A stretch of DNA of 14,553 bases from an uncultured Faecalibacterium sp. (lineage in GTDB: Bacteria > Bacillota > Clostridia > Oscillospirales > Ruminococcaceae): assembly GCA_902463905.1 (NCBI GenBank), contig CABQHF010000028.1, positions 1 to 14,553 on the forward strand, written 5' to 3'. The position numbers and the translations under genes are program-made. How positions within the stretch are numbered: position 1 is the first letter of the stretch; each line of letters begins with the position of its first letter. The notes under the pieces are model-generated. The model did no database searches. It was given only the letters and a program-made list of their open reading frames with translations, and was not told where the DNA came from. Positions 1-6,557 of this stretch are shown one piece after another.

Positions 1-35
1 TGGCACGTCAGATCCTGAAGGCTCTGGAAAAGTAA
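1..35 (+). CDS. C-terminal end of an SGNH/GDSL-type hydrolase (partial)
   Basis: Reading from base 3, the sequence encodes ARQILKALEK and then stops at 33-35. This nearly matches the C-termini of the next two genes (ARQILKAVRK and GRQILKAVKH), so it is the end of a third tandem paralog whose body lies outside the window. Only 34 bases separate its stop from the next start, with no terminator between, so the two are probably co-transcribed. The family call rests on ten residues plus the tandem context. Confidence 0.75.
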   Translation, partial: ARQILKALEK

Positions 36-69
36 TTTTTTCTGAGTTTGCCATACAAGGAGGTTCTTT

Positions 70-981
70 ATGAAAAAACGTATTGTCAGCTTGCTGCTGG
101 CCCTGGCACTGCTGGTGCTGCCGGTACTGCCTGCCTTTGCAGCAGAGGAAGATTCCTACACCTACGTTGCCCTGGGTGACAGTATCACCACCGGCGTGGG
201 CCTGAAGGACACCCACTTTTCCACCACCGACAAGAGCTACGATGTGCAGGAAAACTACCACGATTACTCCAAGGACTGCTATGTAGCCCGGGTGGCCGAC
301 GCCCTGGGCCTGGACCGGGACCATGCCGTGAACTACGGGATGCCTGCTGCCATGAGCAGCAACATCCTGGACCTGGTCAAGACCGGCTCCACCGACTCCG
401 GTGCCGCCTGCTACGACCTGCCCACCCTGCGGCAGGAGCTGGCAGACGCCGACCTGATCACCCTGCTCATCGGCTCCAACGACACTGTGCTGCAGCTCAT
501 GGGGGCCATGGGCAGAGCCACCAACGGCAAGGCCACCAAACTGCTGATTCCCCTGCTGACGGGCACCATGCGAGAGATGAATCTCCAGAACCTCCGGACC
601 CTGAGAAAGGGCCTGGAAAACCTGGACCTGACCCCGGAAGAGCTGAAGGCCGCCCTGAAGCTGCTGGATTCCGGCATGGAGGAGATCTGTGACCAGACCC
701 GGGGCCAGACTGTGGCCAACGTGGAACAGATCCTCCAGGAGCTGAGAGCCCTGAACCCTGACGCCCAGATCATTCTGGTGGGTTACTACAACCCCCTGCC
801 CTTCCTGCCCACCTACGGCAGACACTTCCGCCTGCTGAACCGCTCCGTCAAGGCCCTGGCCCAGCAGTACGGCGCAGACTATGTATCCATCCCCTATACC
901 TCCACCGCCAACGATGGTCACCCCACGGTGTGCGGTCACAAGTACATCGCTCGCCAGATTCTGAAGGCCGTCCGCAAGTAA
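70..981 (+). CDS. Secreted SGNH/GDSL-family hydrolase (paralog 2 of 3)
   Basis: The 303-residue protein starts with a clear signal peptide: KKR, a Leu/Val core, then AFA-AEE, with cleavage likely after residue 24 or 25. SGNH blocks are visible: GDSITTG with nucleophile Ser38, a GSND block with Asn137, and DGHPT with Asp282 and His284 near the C-terminus. Members of this family are esterases or lipases, often acting on acyl or acetyl groups of carbohydrates or lipids; the substrate cannot be read from sequence. The start is fixed by AAGGAGG at 57-63, six bases before the ATG. It probably shares a transcript with the paralog ending at 35, and a terminator follows directly. Export is predicted, with no obvious lipobox, sortase motif or C-terminal anchor, so it is probably released or loosely bound. 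Confidence 0.88.
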   Translation: MKKRIVSLLLALALLVLPVLPAFAAEEDSYTYVALGDSITTGVGLKDTHFSTTDKSYDVQENYHDYSKDCYVARVADALGLDRDHAVNYGMPAAMSSNILDLVKTGSTDSGAACYDLPTLRQELADADLITLLIGSNDTVLQLMGAMGRATNGKATKLLIPLLTGTMREMNLQNLRTLRKGLENLDLTPEELKAALKLLDSGMEEICDQTRGQTVANVEQILQELRALNPDAQIILVGYYNPLPFLPTYGRHFRLLNRSVKALAQQYGADYVSIPYTSTANDGHPTVCGHKYIARQILKAVRK

Positions 982-1000
982 ACGTTTCGTTTTTTCAAGG

Positions 1001-1026
1001 CCCTGCCTGTCCGGCAGGGTCTTTTT
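1001..1026 (+). terminator. Rho-independent terminator after the SGNH gene
   Basis: A perfect 7-bp stem CCCTGCC / GGCAGGG (1001-1007 with 1013-1019) and a five-base loop are followed by TCTTTTT. It lies 20 bases after the stop codon at 981 and separates this gene from the independently promoted paralog downstream. Confidence 0.85.
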
Positions 1027-1104
1027 GCTTTCCTGCGTTTATTTCCGGCATTCAGCTTCAAAAGCTTCTATTTTGACAACTTTTTCCTGCGATTTTCCAC
1101 GTTT

Positions 1105-1139
1105 TGTCAATTGACATTTCCCCTTCATTTCCTTATCAT
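1105..1139 (+). promoter_or_regulatory. Sigma-A-type promoter with a 12-bp palindrome over the -35
   Basis: TTGACA at 1111-1116 is followed by exactly 17 bases and TATCAT at 1134-1139, close to the sigma-A consensus. It lies about 45 bases before the start of the next SGNH gene. The -35 is the right half of a perfect 12-bp palindrome, TGTCAATTGACA (1105-1116), and another TTGACA sits at 1073-1078. The palindrome is a possible operator, but it may simply arise from the -35 sequence. Confidence 0.72.
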
Positions 1140-1182
1140 GGAAGCAGTTCCGCAGCCTTGAGATGTTGCGGGGAAAGAGGGA

Positions 1183-2226
1183 ATGATGACCATGAAAACA
1201 AAACGCATTGCAAGCCTGCTGCTGTCGGCCGCGCTGCTGCTGTCGCTGGCCGTTCCTGCCTTTGCAGAGAACCCCACCACCGAAGAGACTGCTGAGCCGG
1301 AAACCGCCGTGCAGGAAGTGGAGCCGGAAGCTCTTACCGAAGACGATGCTGTGGCGCCTGTTGCAGAGCCCACCGCCAAAAAAGAGTACACCTATGTCGC
1401 CGTGGGCGACAGCGTGACCGCCGGCGTGGGCCTGAGCGGCCTGAAGTATAAGCTGGTGCACAACGGCTACGATATGTCGGAGAACTACAAGGGCTACGAT
1501 TCCCAGTGCTTCGTGGGCTATGTGGCCGACAACCTGGGTCTGGACCGTGACCACGCAATCAACCTGGGTCTGCCCGCCGTAATGACCAACGACCTGGCCG
1601 ACCTGATCGAGACGGGTGCCATGCCCGCTATGAACCAGTATTCCGGCGTACAGTACACTTCTGTGCCGGAGCTGAAGGAGTACATCCAGAAAGCCGACCT
1701 CATCACCCTGCAGGTGGGCTCCAATGATGCCCTGATCCGCACCATCGTGGCGCTGGGCGAGGCCACCAACTGGAAGAGCGAAAAGCTGGCCAACGGCATG
1801 GTGGCGGGCCTGTTCCGCAACCTGACCCCGGAAAACCGCGATCTGTTCCTTGACAGCCTCAAGCAGCTCACCCTGACCCCATCGGAGATCCGGGCCGTGC
1901 TGTACCTGCTGACCAACGGCATGGATGAGATCTGTATCTCTACTTACAACGAGACCACCAAGCAGCTGGAGCGTGTGGTGAAGGACATCCGTGCCCTGAA
2001 CCCGGACGCACAGGTCATCCTGCTGGGCTACAATAACCCCGTGCCGCTGATGCCTGCATGGGCCAGCCACTTCCGCCGCCTGAACAATTACGCCAAGAGG
2101 CTGGCCGCCCAGTATGATCTGGACTATGTGGCCATCCCCTACACCCGTACCGCCAACGACGGCCACCCCACCGTTTCCGGCCACCGTTACATCGGCCGCC
2201 AGATCCTCAAAGCCGTCAAGCACTGA
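1183..2226 (+). CDS. Secreted SGNH/GDSL-family hydrolase with acidic N-terminal linker (paralog 3 of 3)
   Basis: The 347-residue protein has a signal peptide (KTKR, a Leu/Ala core, then PAFA-EN). A Glu/Pro/Thr/Ala-rich linker of about 40 residues follows, absent from its 303-residue neighbour. The catalytic domain has GDSVTAG with Ser77, GSND with Asn181, and DGHPT with Asp326 and His328 (numbered from 1183). It shares long stretches with the upstream paralog, such as GLDRDHA, ALNPDAQ and TANDGHPTV, so the pair arose by duplication. The start is uncertain. AAAGAGGG at 1174-1181 is too close to ATG 1183 but suits ATG 1186 or ATG 1192, and 1192 gives the cleanest signal peptide. It has its own promoter. 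It is an exported hydrolase of unknown substrate, and the acidic linker may space the domain from the cell surface. Confidence 0.87.
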   Translation: MMTMKTKRIASLLLSAALLLSLAVPAFAENPTTEETAEPETAVQEVEPEALTEDDAVAPVAEPTAKKEYTYVAVGDSVTAGVGLSGLKYKLVHNGYDMSENYKGYDSQCFVGYVADNLGLDRDHAINLGLPAVMTNDLADLIETGAMPAMNQYSGVQYTSVPELKEYIQKADLITLQVGSNDALIRTIVALGEATNWKSEKLANGMVAGLFRNLTPENRDLFLDSLKQLTLTPSEIRAVLYLLTNGMDEICISTYNETTKQLERVVKDIRALNPDAQVILLGYNNPVPLMPAWASHFRRLNNYAKRLAAQYDLDYVAIPYTRTANDGHPTVSGHRYIGRQILKAVKH

Positions 2227-2237
2227 TCCATTCAAAC

Positions 2238-2396
2238 AAAAAGGAGCTGTTGCAAAATAAAAATGCGATAGCAACTTGTACAAAGAAATCGTGCAAAAAC
2301 AGAAACCCGGAACCCTTTTTGAGCCATCTTGGCCCTGAAAAGGTTCCGGGTTTTGTGCGTATTTTTCAGAGAGCTATTTTGCAACAGCCCCTTTTT
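2238..2396. repeat. MITE-like element with 22-bp terminal inverted repeats
   Basis: Bases 2238-2259 and the reverse complement of 2375-2396 agree at 21 of 22 positions. The shared core is GCTGTTGCAAAATA preceded by AAAAAGG(A/G)G. The 159-bp span has no convincing gene. A GGCTGTTGCAAAA-like end is reminiscent of the terminal repeats of several insertion-sequence families (from memory, family not assigned). No clear target duplication is visible. It lies exactly between the stops of two convergent genes. It may be a small non-autonomous transposable element or a large bidirectional terminator; the internal hairpin favours at least the second role. Confidence 0.65.
2303..2353. terminator. Internal hairpin, probable bidirectional terminator
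   Basis: A perfect 12-bp stem pairs 2303-2314 (AAACCCGGAACC) with 2342-2353. T-rich tracts lie on both sides (TTTTG on the plus side, TCTGTTTTTG on the minus side). It sits between the convergent SGNH and ABC-transporter genes inside the inverted-repeat element, so it probably ends both transcripts. Confidence 0.6.
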
Positions 2397-2416
2397 CATT
2401 GCATTCTATGCGGTTT

Positions 2417-4087
2417 TCAGCTCAGGCGGCCGCTCTCCACCGAGTAGGTCACATCGGCAGCTGCCATGGTGGACTTGCGGTGGGAGACCAGCAGCACCGT
2501 CTTATCCTTGCACTCGGCACGCACTGCCCGGAGGATCACACCCTCGTTCAGGCTGTCGAGGTTGGAGGTCGGTTCATCCAGCAGCAGGAAGGGTGCATCG
2601 TGCAGAAACGCACGGGCCACGCCGATGCGCTGCCGCTCGCCGCCGGACAAGGCCCCGCCCAGCTCACCCACGGGGGTGTCATACCCCTTGGGCAGGCTGC
2701 GGATAAAGCCGTCCAGCGCAGCCTTTTTGCAGGCCGCTTCCACTTCTTCGCGGGTGGCATCCCGCTTGGCGATGCGGATATTGTTCTCGATGGTGTCGTT
2801 GAACAGCTCCGTCTCCTGGGTCACAAGGCTCTCCTGTGCCCGCAGGGTGGCCGTGTTCACCCGGCGGATGTCCTCCTCGCCAAAGCGGATGGTGCCAGTG
2901 TTCACGTCCCAGAAACGCATGAGCAGCCGCAGGAAGGTGGACTTGCCGCTGCCGGAACGGCCGGTGATGCCCACGATCTTTTTTTCCGGGATGGTCAGGC
3001 TCAGGTCGTGCAGCACCTCTTCGTCCGCATAGGAGAAGCTCACATGCTCCGCCTGCGCCCCCGCAAAGGCCGTGTGGGCACCGTCGGTCACGTCGGCGGT
3101 CACAGGCTCTTCGTCCAGCAGATCCAGCACACGGTCGGCGCTGGCAAACACCTGGGTCAGGCTGGCACCGAGGTTGGCCAGTGCCACCACCGGGCCAAAG
3201 GAGCTCAGAGCCGACAGGGTGCAGATGAGCACCCCTTCCTCGCCCATCTGCCCGTTCCGGTACAGCTGCAGGCTCACTCCCAGCACCGCGATGACCGTGA
3301 ACAGGATCAGGGTGTTGGTGATGGCCACGGTCAGGCCCTCGCGGTATTTCAGGGCCTTCTGCTTCTCGCCCAGTGTCTCGCTGTGGGCCGTGATGCCGGC
3401 CGCACGGGCAGCGGTGTCCTGATATTGCAGGGTATCGCGCAGGCCGCGCAGGCTCTCCAGCACATAGCTGTTGGTGTCGGCCAGAGCTTGCCGGTACTCC
3501 CGGGCCACCTTGTCGCCGCGCTTTGCGCTCCACACCGGCAGGGCCACGCCCACCAGCAGGTACCCGGCCAGCAGCACCAGCGCGGGCAGGATGTGGTAAC
3601 TGGCCACAAAACCGGTCATGCCGATCACACAGATGCAGGCGATGCAGATGGGCGAGATGGTGTGGGCATAGAACACTTCCAGTGCCTCGATGTCGGCGGT
3701 GATCAGGGAGATCAGGTCGCCGCGGTCACGGCCCTCCAGCTTGGCCGGGGTCAAGCGGCGCAGCGCGCCGAACACCTGATCCCGGATGAGGGCCAGCAGC
3801 TTAAAAGCGATATAGTGGTTGGAAGCCTGCTCCGCATAGCGCAGGATGCCGCGCAGCAGGGCAAATACCAGAATGCAGGCAAAGGCAACGCCCACCGAGC
3901 GCAGCGGGCTGGCCAGCCCCAGCGCCCGCAGGATGCCAAAGCCGCCGAAAATGGTGATGAAGGTGGCGCAGAAATGCCCCGCCACGCCCATGACGATGGC
4001 CGCCAGCATGATGGGCAGCATGGGCTTGACCAGCACGATGAGGCGGCCCACAAGGACAAAGGGGCTGCGATGCTTGGGTTCGTTCAT
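2417..4087 (-). CDS. CydC-like ABC transporter, fused membrane and ATPase domains
   Basis: An N-terminal transmembrane domain (about residues 1-320) precedes an ATPase domain with Walker A GRSGSGKS (about 376-383), signature LSGGERQR (about 480-487), Walker B LLLDEP and H-loop VSHR. The segment GILRYAEQ...GDLISLITADIEALEVFY resembles CydC, and the upstream partner resembles CydD. In E. coli CydDC is linked to cytochrome bd assembly and has been tied to thiols and haem; no cytochrome bd genes lie here, so substrate is open. Start: AAGGAGG at 4097-4103 directly abuts the upstream in-frame ATG (4096) but sits nine bases before ATG 4087, so 4087 is preferred (556 aa). That start lies one base after the partner's stop, implying tight coupling. 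It is the last gene of the operon led by the DtxR-like regulator. Confidence 0.85.
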   Translation of the reverse strand: MNEPKHRSPFVLVGRLIVLVKPMLPIMLAAIVMGVAGHFCATFITIFGGFGILRALGLASPLRSVGVAFACILVFALLRGILRYAEQASNHYIAFKLLALIRDQVFGALRRLTPAKLEGRDRGDLISLITADIEALEVFYAHTISPICIACICVIGMTGFVASYHILPALVLLAGYLLVGVALPVWSAKRGDKVAREYRQALADTNSYVLESLRGLRDTLQYQDTAARAAGITAHSETLGEKQKALKYREGLTVAITNTLILFTVIAVLGVSLQLYRNGQMGEEGVLICTLSALSSFGPVVALANLGASLTQVFASADRVLDLLDEEPVTADVTDGAHTAFAGAQAEHVSFSYADEEVLHDLSLTIPEKKIVGITGRSGSGKSTFLRLLMRFWDVNTGTIRFGEEDIRRVNTATLRAQESLVTQETELFNDTIENNIRIAKRDATREEVEAACKKAALDGFIRSLPKGYDTPVGELGGALSGGERQRIGVARAFLHDAPFLLLDEPTSNLDSLNEGVILRAVRAECKDKTVLLVSHRKSTMAAADVTYSVESGRLS

Positions 4088-4088
4088 A

Positions 4089-5819
4089 TCAGGCATCCTC
4101 CTTTTCCAGCGTTTCCAGCTGCTTCTGGGCCGTGTACAGGCGGCTGTAGGCGCCCTGCTTTTTCAGCAGTTCGGCGTGGGTACCCTGCTCCACGATGCGG
4201 CCCTTATCCAGCACATAGATGCAGTCGCTGTCCACCACGTTGGCCAGCCGGTGGGAGATCAGGATCACTGTTTTGCGGCCCGCCAGGCTCCGGATGGCTG
4301 CCATGATGTCGTTTTCGCTCTCGGCGTCCACGTTGGAAGTGGCTTCGTCAAACAGATAAATGGGGGTGTCGTGCAGCAGGGCGCGGGCCATGGCAAGGCG
4401 CTGCCGCTGGCCGCCGGACAGGTTGCTGCCGCCCTCATGCAGGGCCGTCTGCAGGCCGTCCTGGCTGCGGCAGAAGTCGGCCAGGTTCACCTGTTCCAGC
4501 GCAGCCCAGAGCTCGGCCTCGGTGGCATCGGGCTTTGCCATGCGCAGGTTTGCTTCCACCGTGCCCTTGAAAATGGTGGCATTGTGGGGCACCAGCGTCA
4601 GGGCACGCAGGCGCTGGGCACGCTGCAGCTGTTCCACCGGCACACCGCCCAGCGTCACGCTGCCGGTGTAACCGGTGCGGCTGCCGGACAGCAGCGCCGC
4701 AATGGTGCTCTTGCCGCAGCCGGACTCACCCACCAGCGAGACAAAGCTGCCCTGCGGGATGGTCAGGGACACGTCCTGCAGAATGGTGCGGTCCTTCTCG
4801 TACCCAAAGGTAACGTGCTCCAGCTGCAGGGCAGCCTGTTCCGGCACGGTCTGTTCGCCATTGGCGGGTTCCTCTGCTGCCAGCAGTTTGAAGATTTTTT
4901 CTGCCGAGGCAGCACCGTTCATGGCAATGTGGAAATAGCTGCCCAGCAGCCGCAGCGGCAGGAAGAAATCTGCCGCCAGCAGCACGATGGTCAACGTGGC
5001 CGTCAGGCTCAGCTGACCCTTGGCAAAGGCGGACACCGCACTGATGATGCCCAGCCCGGCCCCGCCGTAGGCCATCAGGTCCATCAGGGTCACCGAATTC
5101 AGCTGCATGGTCAGCACCTTCATGGTGATCTTGCGGAAGCGCTCGGCCTGGGCGTTCATCTGCTCATGCTTCCAGCCATCGGCCTGATAGATCTTCAGGG
5201 TGGTCAGGCCCTGGATGTTTTCCAGAAAGCTGTCGCCCAGGGTGGTGTACTCGCCCCAGTATTTTGCCAGCAGCTTTTTGGCAAATTTCTGCACCGCCAC
5301 GATGGACATGGGGATGAGCGGCACACAGCACAGCAGGATGATGGCCGACCGTGCGTGCACTCCCACCAGCAGCACGAACAGGGTGACCGGGGCCAGCAGG
5401 CTGTATACCAGCTGGGGCAGGTACTTGGCAAAGTAGGTGTCGATCTGTTCCACGCCTTCACTGGCCAGCATGACCACCTCGCTGGTGGCGGCGGTCTCGG
5501 TGTAATTGGGGCCCAGACGGGTCAGCTTGTCGTAAATGTTGCTGCGCAGGGTGCGCTTGACGTTCTTGGAAGCCTGGTCGCTCATGCCGGATGCCAGCAG
5601 GGTGAACGCGAACCGGAACGGCACCGTGCCCAGGCACAGCAGAAGGTTCTGCCACAGCACCCCGGTGGTAAGCATGCCTGCAAAGGCCGCCCCCGCCAGC
5701 CGGGCGATGGCCCGCACAAAGATCACGTTGCACAGCATGCCCAGCCACTGGAACGCCACGTTGGCCCCCACAAAGCGCAGGGCCCCGCGGTCAAAGGAGA
5801 GCAGTTTTTTATTGATCAC
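4089..5819 (-). CDS. CydD-like ABC transporter, fused membrane and ATPase domains
   Basis: The 576-residue half-transporter has a membrane domain followed by an ATPase with Walker A GESGCGKS (364-371), signature LSGGQRQR (467-474), Walker B YLFDEA and H-loop ISHR. The motifs GVEQIDTYFAKYLPQ and GDSFLENIQGLTTLKIY resemble CydD. It pairs with the CydC-like gene that follows, so the two probably form one heterodimeric exporter-fold transporter in the cytoplasmic membrane. Note that some exporter-fold pairs, such as IrtAB and YbtPQ, import siderophores, so direction is unsure. The start is GTG at 5819; it overlaps the regulator stop by four bases (GTGA), with only a weak purine-rich ribosome site, so translation is probably coupled to the regulator. 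The regulator and the upstream dyad suggest metal-responsive control. Confidence 0.86.
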   Translation of the reverse strand: MINKKLLSFDRGALRFVGANVAFQWLGMLCNVIFVRAIARLAGAAFAGMLTTGVLWQNLLLCLGTVPFRFAFTLLASGMSDQASKNVKRTLRSNIYDKLTRLGPNYTETAATSEVVMLASEGVEQIDTYFAKYLPQLVYSLLAPVTLFVLLVGVHARSAIILLCCVPLIPMSIVAVQKFAKKLLAKYWGEYTTLGDSFLENIQGLTTLKIYQADGWKHEQMNAQAERFRKITMKVLTMQLNSVTLMDLMAYGGAGLGIISAVSAFAKGQLSLTATLTIVLLAADFFLPLRLLGSYFHIAMNGAASAEKIFKLLAAEEPANGEQTVPEQAALQLEHVTFGYEKDRTILQDVSLTIPQGSFVSLVGESGCGKSTIAALLSGSRTGYTGSVTLGGVPVEQLQRAQRLRALTLVPHNATIFKGTVEANLRMAKPDATEAELWAALEQVNLADFCRSQDGLQTALHEGGSNLSGGQRQRLAMARALLHDTPIYLFDEATSNVDAESENDIMAAIRSLAGRKTVILISHRLANVVDSDCIYVLDKGRIVEQGTHAELLKKQGAYSRLYTAQKQLETLEKEDA

Positions 5820-6220
5820 GGATTCTTCTCTCTTTCTGTCCGGTCGGCGTCAGCGCCGAACAGACGGTCGTATTCGCCGGTAAAAATGCGGTCCGGCAGG
5901 GCGCTGGTCATGGCCAGGGCCGCAGCGGTCTTTTCCTCCTCGGTCAGGGGTTGGCTCACCGGCGGAAAATGCTCCAGAATGCTTTCCATCTCCGCATGCA
6001 CCTGTTTGGCCACCCAGATGCCCCGGTCGGTCATATAGATCTTGCCGTAGTGCTCCTTTACGATCATGCCGCGCTCCATGAGCAGATTCATGATGCGCAC
6101 CACCGAGGGTTTGGTCACCCCCAGCTTTTCCGCAATGCTGCGGGAGCTGATGTCCAGGTGGGTGCGCGAGACCTCATAGATCGCCAGCAGGTAGCGCAGA
6201 TGTGCCGACGTCAGTTCCAT
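5816..6220 (-). CDS. DtxR/MntR-like winged-helix transcriptional regulator
   Basis: The protein is 134 residues from ATG 6220. That start has AAAGAGAG about eight bases upstream and is preferred over TTG 6253, which would add 11 residues. Residues 7-71 match the DtxR-family N-terminal domain: RYLLAIYEV, then a helix-turn-helix SIAEKLGVTKPSVVRIMNLL (28-47), then a wing (YGKIYMTDRG) and the next helix. A short region follows with no C-terminal SH3 domain, so size resembles MntR (about 142 residues). Aligned by eye with MntR, the helix-1 ligands Asp8 and Glu11 fall on Arg9 and Leu12, and no EGxEH-like motif is seen; only His75 could match a ligand. It heads the ABC-transporter operon and has a 16-bp dyad 35 bases upstream, so autoregulation is likely. 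MarR-like assignment is less likely given the YLxAIYE signature. Confidence 0.78.
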   Translation of the reverse strand: MELTSAHLRYLLAIYEVSRTHLDISSRSIAEKLGVTKPSVVRIMNLLMERGMIVKEHYGKIYMTDRGIWVAKQVHAEMESILEHFPPVSQPLTEEEKTAAALAMTSALPDRIFTGEYDRLFGADADRTEREKNP

Positions 6221-6254
6221 GCCGATCACTCTCTTTTCTGATAGATTTTCCAAT

Positions 6255-6270
6255 GTTATCCAAAGCTAAC
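6255..6270. promoter_or_regulatory. 16-bp dyad operator candidate upstream of regulator/ABC operon
   Basis: The minus strand reads GTTAGCTTTGGATAAC, a GTTAn...nTAAC dyad. It matches the length and half-sites of the dyads upstream of feo and the DUF3793 gene. It lies 35 bases upstream of the regulator's ATG. A possible -10 (TAACAT, 6253-6258) overlaps it, but no good -35 is seen. Confidence 0.65.
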
Positions 6271-6282
6271 TTTTTGTTTCTG

Positions 6283-6322
6283 AAAAAAGGGCGCGAGCCG
6301 AATGTTCCAGCCCGCGCCCTTT
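6283..6322 (-). terminator. Strong Rho-independent terminator of the feo operon
   Basis: On the minus strand a 10-bp stem (AAAGGGCGCG pairs with CGCGCCCTTT, 6313-6322 with 6286-6295) is followed by TTTTTT. It lies 17 bases beyond the stop of the last feo-operon gene and before the regulator's control region, so it separates the two operons. Confidence 0.88.
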
Positions 6323-6339
6323 GCGGATCATTTCAATGC

Positions 6340-6522
6340 TCAGTGACAGCCGCTGCAACCGCTGCAGCTGCCATTGCAGCCGCCTTCGCCGCAGCCGCTG
6401 CACCCACTGCAGCCGCCGCCATGCTTGTGGGAGTGCCATGTGATCCAGCCCACACCGCCAAACACGATGACTGCCACAATGATCGTGGGCAGATTAAAAT
6501 TTGCAGCGAGGAATTCCATCAT
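6340..6522 (-). CDS. FeoB-associated Cys-rich membrane protein
   Basis: The 60-residue peptide has one membrane helix (about residues 8-28, NLPTIIVAVIVFGGVGW), then His-rich HSHKH, then a tail of GCSGC units with seven cysteines, ending CH. This layout is that of the FeoB_associated family found after feoB in many Firmicutes. It starts 35 bases after the feoB stop and is the last gene before the terminator. The tail could hold iron or an iron-sulfur centre, or act as an adaptor for FeoB, but no mechanism is established here. The start is ATG 6522, which has AAAGGG ten bases upstream; GTG 6531 directly abuts that site and ATG 6519 is a less well spaced option. The Gly/Cys codons make the DNA look like a GCTGCA-rich simple repeat. 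Confidence 0.85.
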   Translation of the reverse strand: MMEFLAANFNLPTIIVAVIVFGGVGWITWHSHKHGGGCSGCSGCGEGGCNGSCSGCSGCH

Positions 6523-6557
6523 ACAAAACACACCCTTTCACATGTCGTGCAGTTTGA

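Noticed and set aside
1039..2283. 414-residue open frame on the minus strand opposite the third SGNH gene
   Set aside because: The plus strand encodes a signal peptide and all SGNH blocks; the minus frame has none of these and crosses the gene's promoter.
2399..4306. 635-residue open frame on the plus strand opposite the CydC-like gene
   Set aside because: It is antisense to a gene with all ABC ATPase motifs, is full of His/Gln/Gly typical of GC-rich reverse frames, and has no recognisable domain.
3846..6038. 730-residue open frame on the plus strand opposite the CydD-like and regulator genes
   Set aside because: Same artefact of GC-rich codons; low-complexity composition, no domain and no ribosome site.
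6350..6425. GCTGCAGCC-rich stretch as a microsatellite or mobile repeat
   Set aside because: It is explained by the Gly/Cys/Ser codons of the FeoB-associated peptide.
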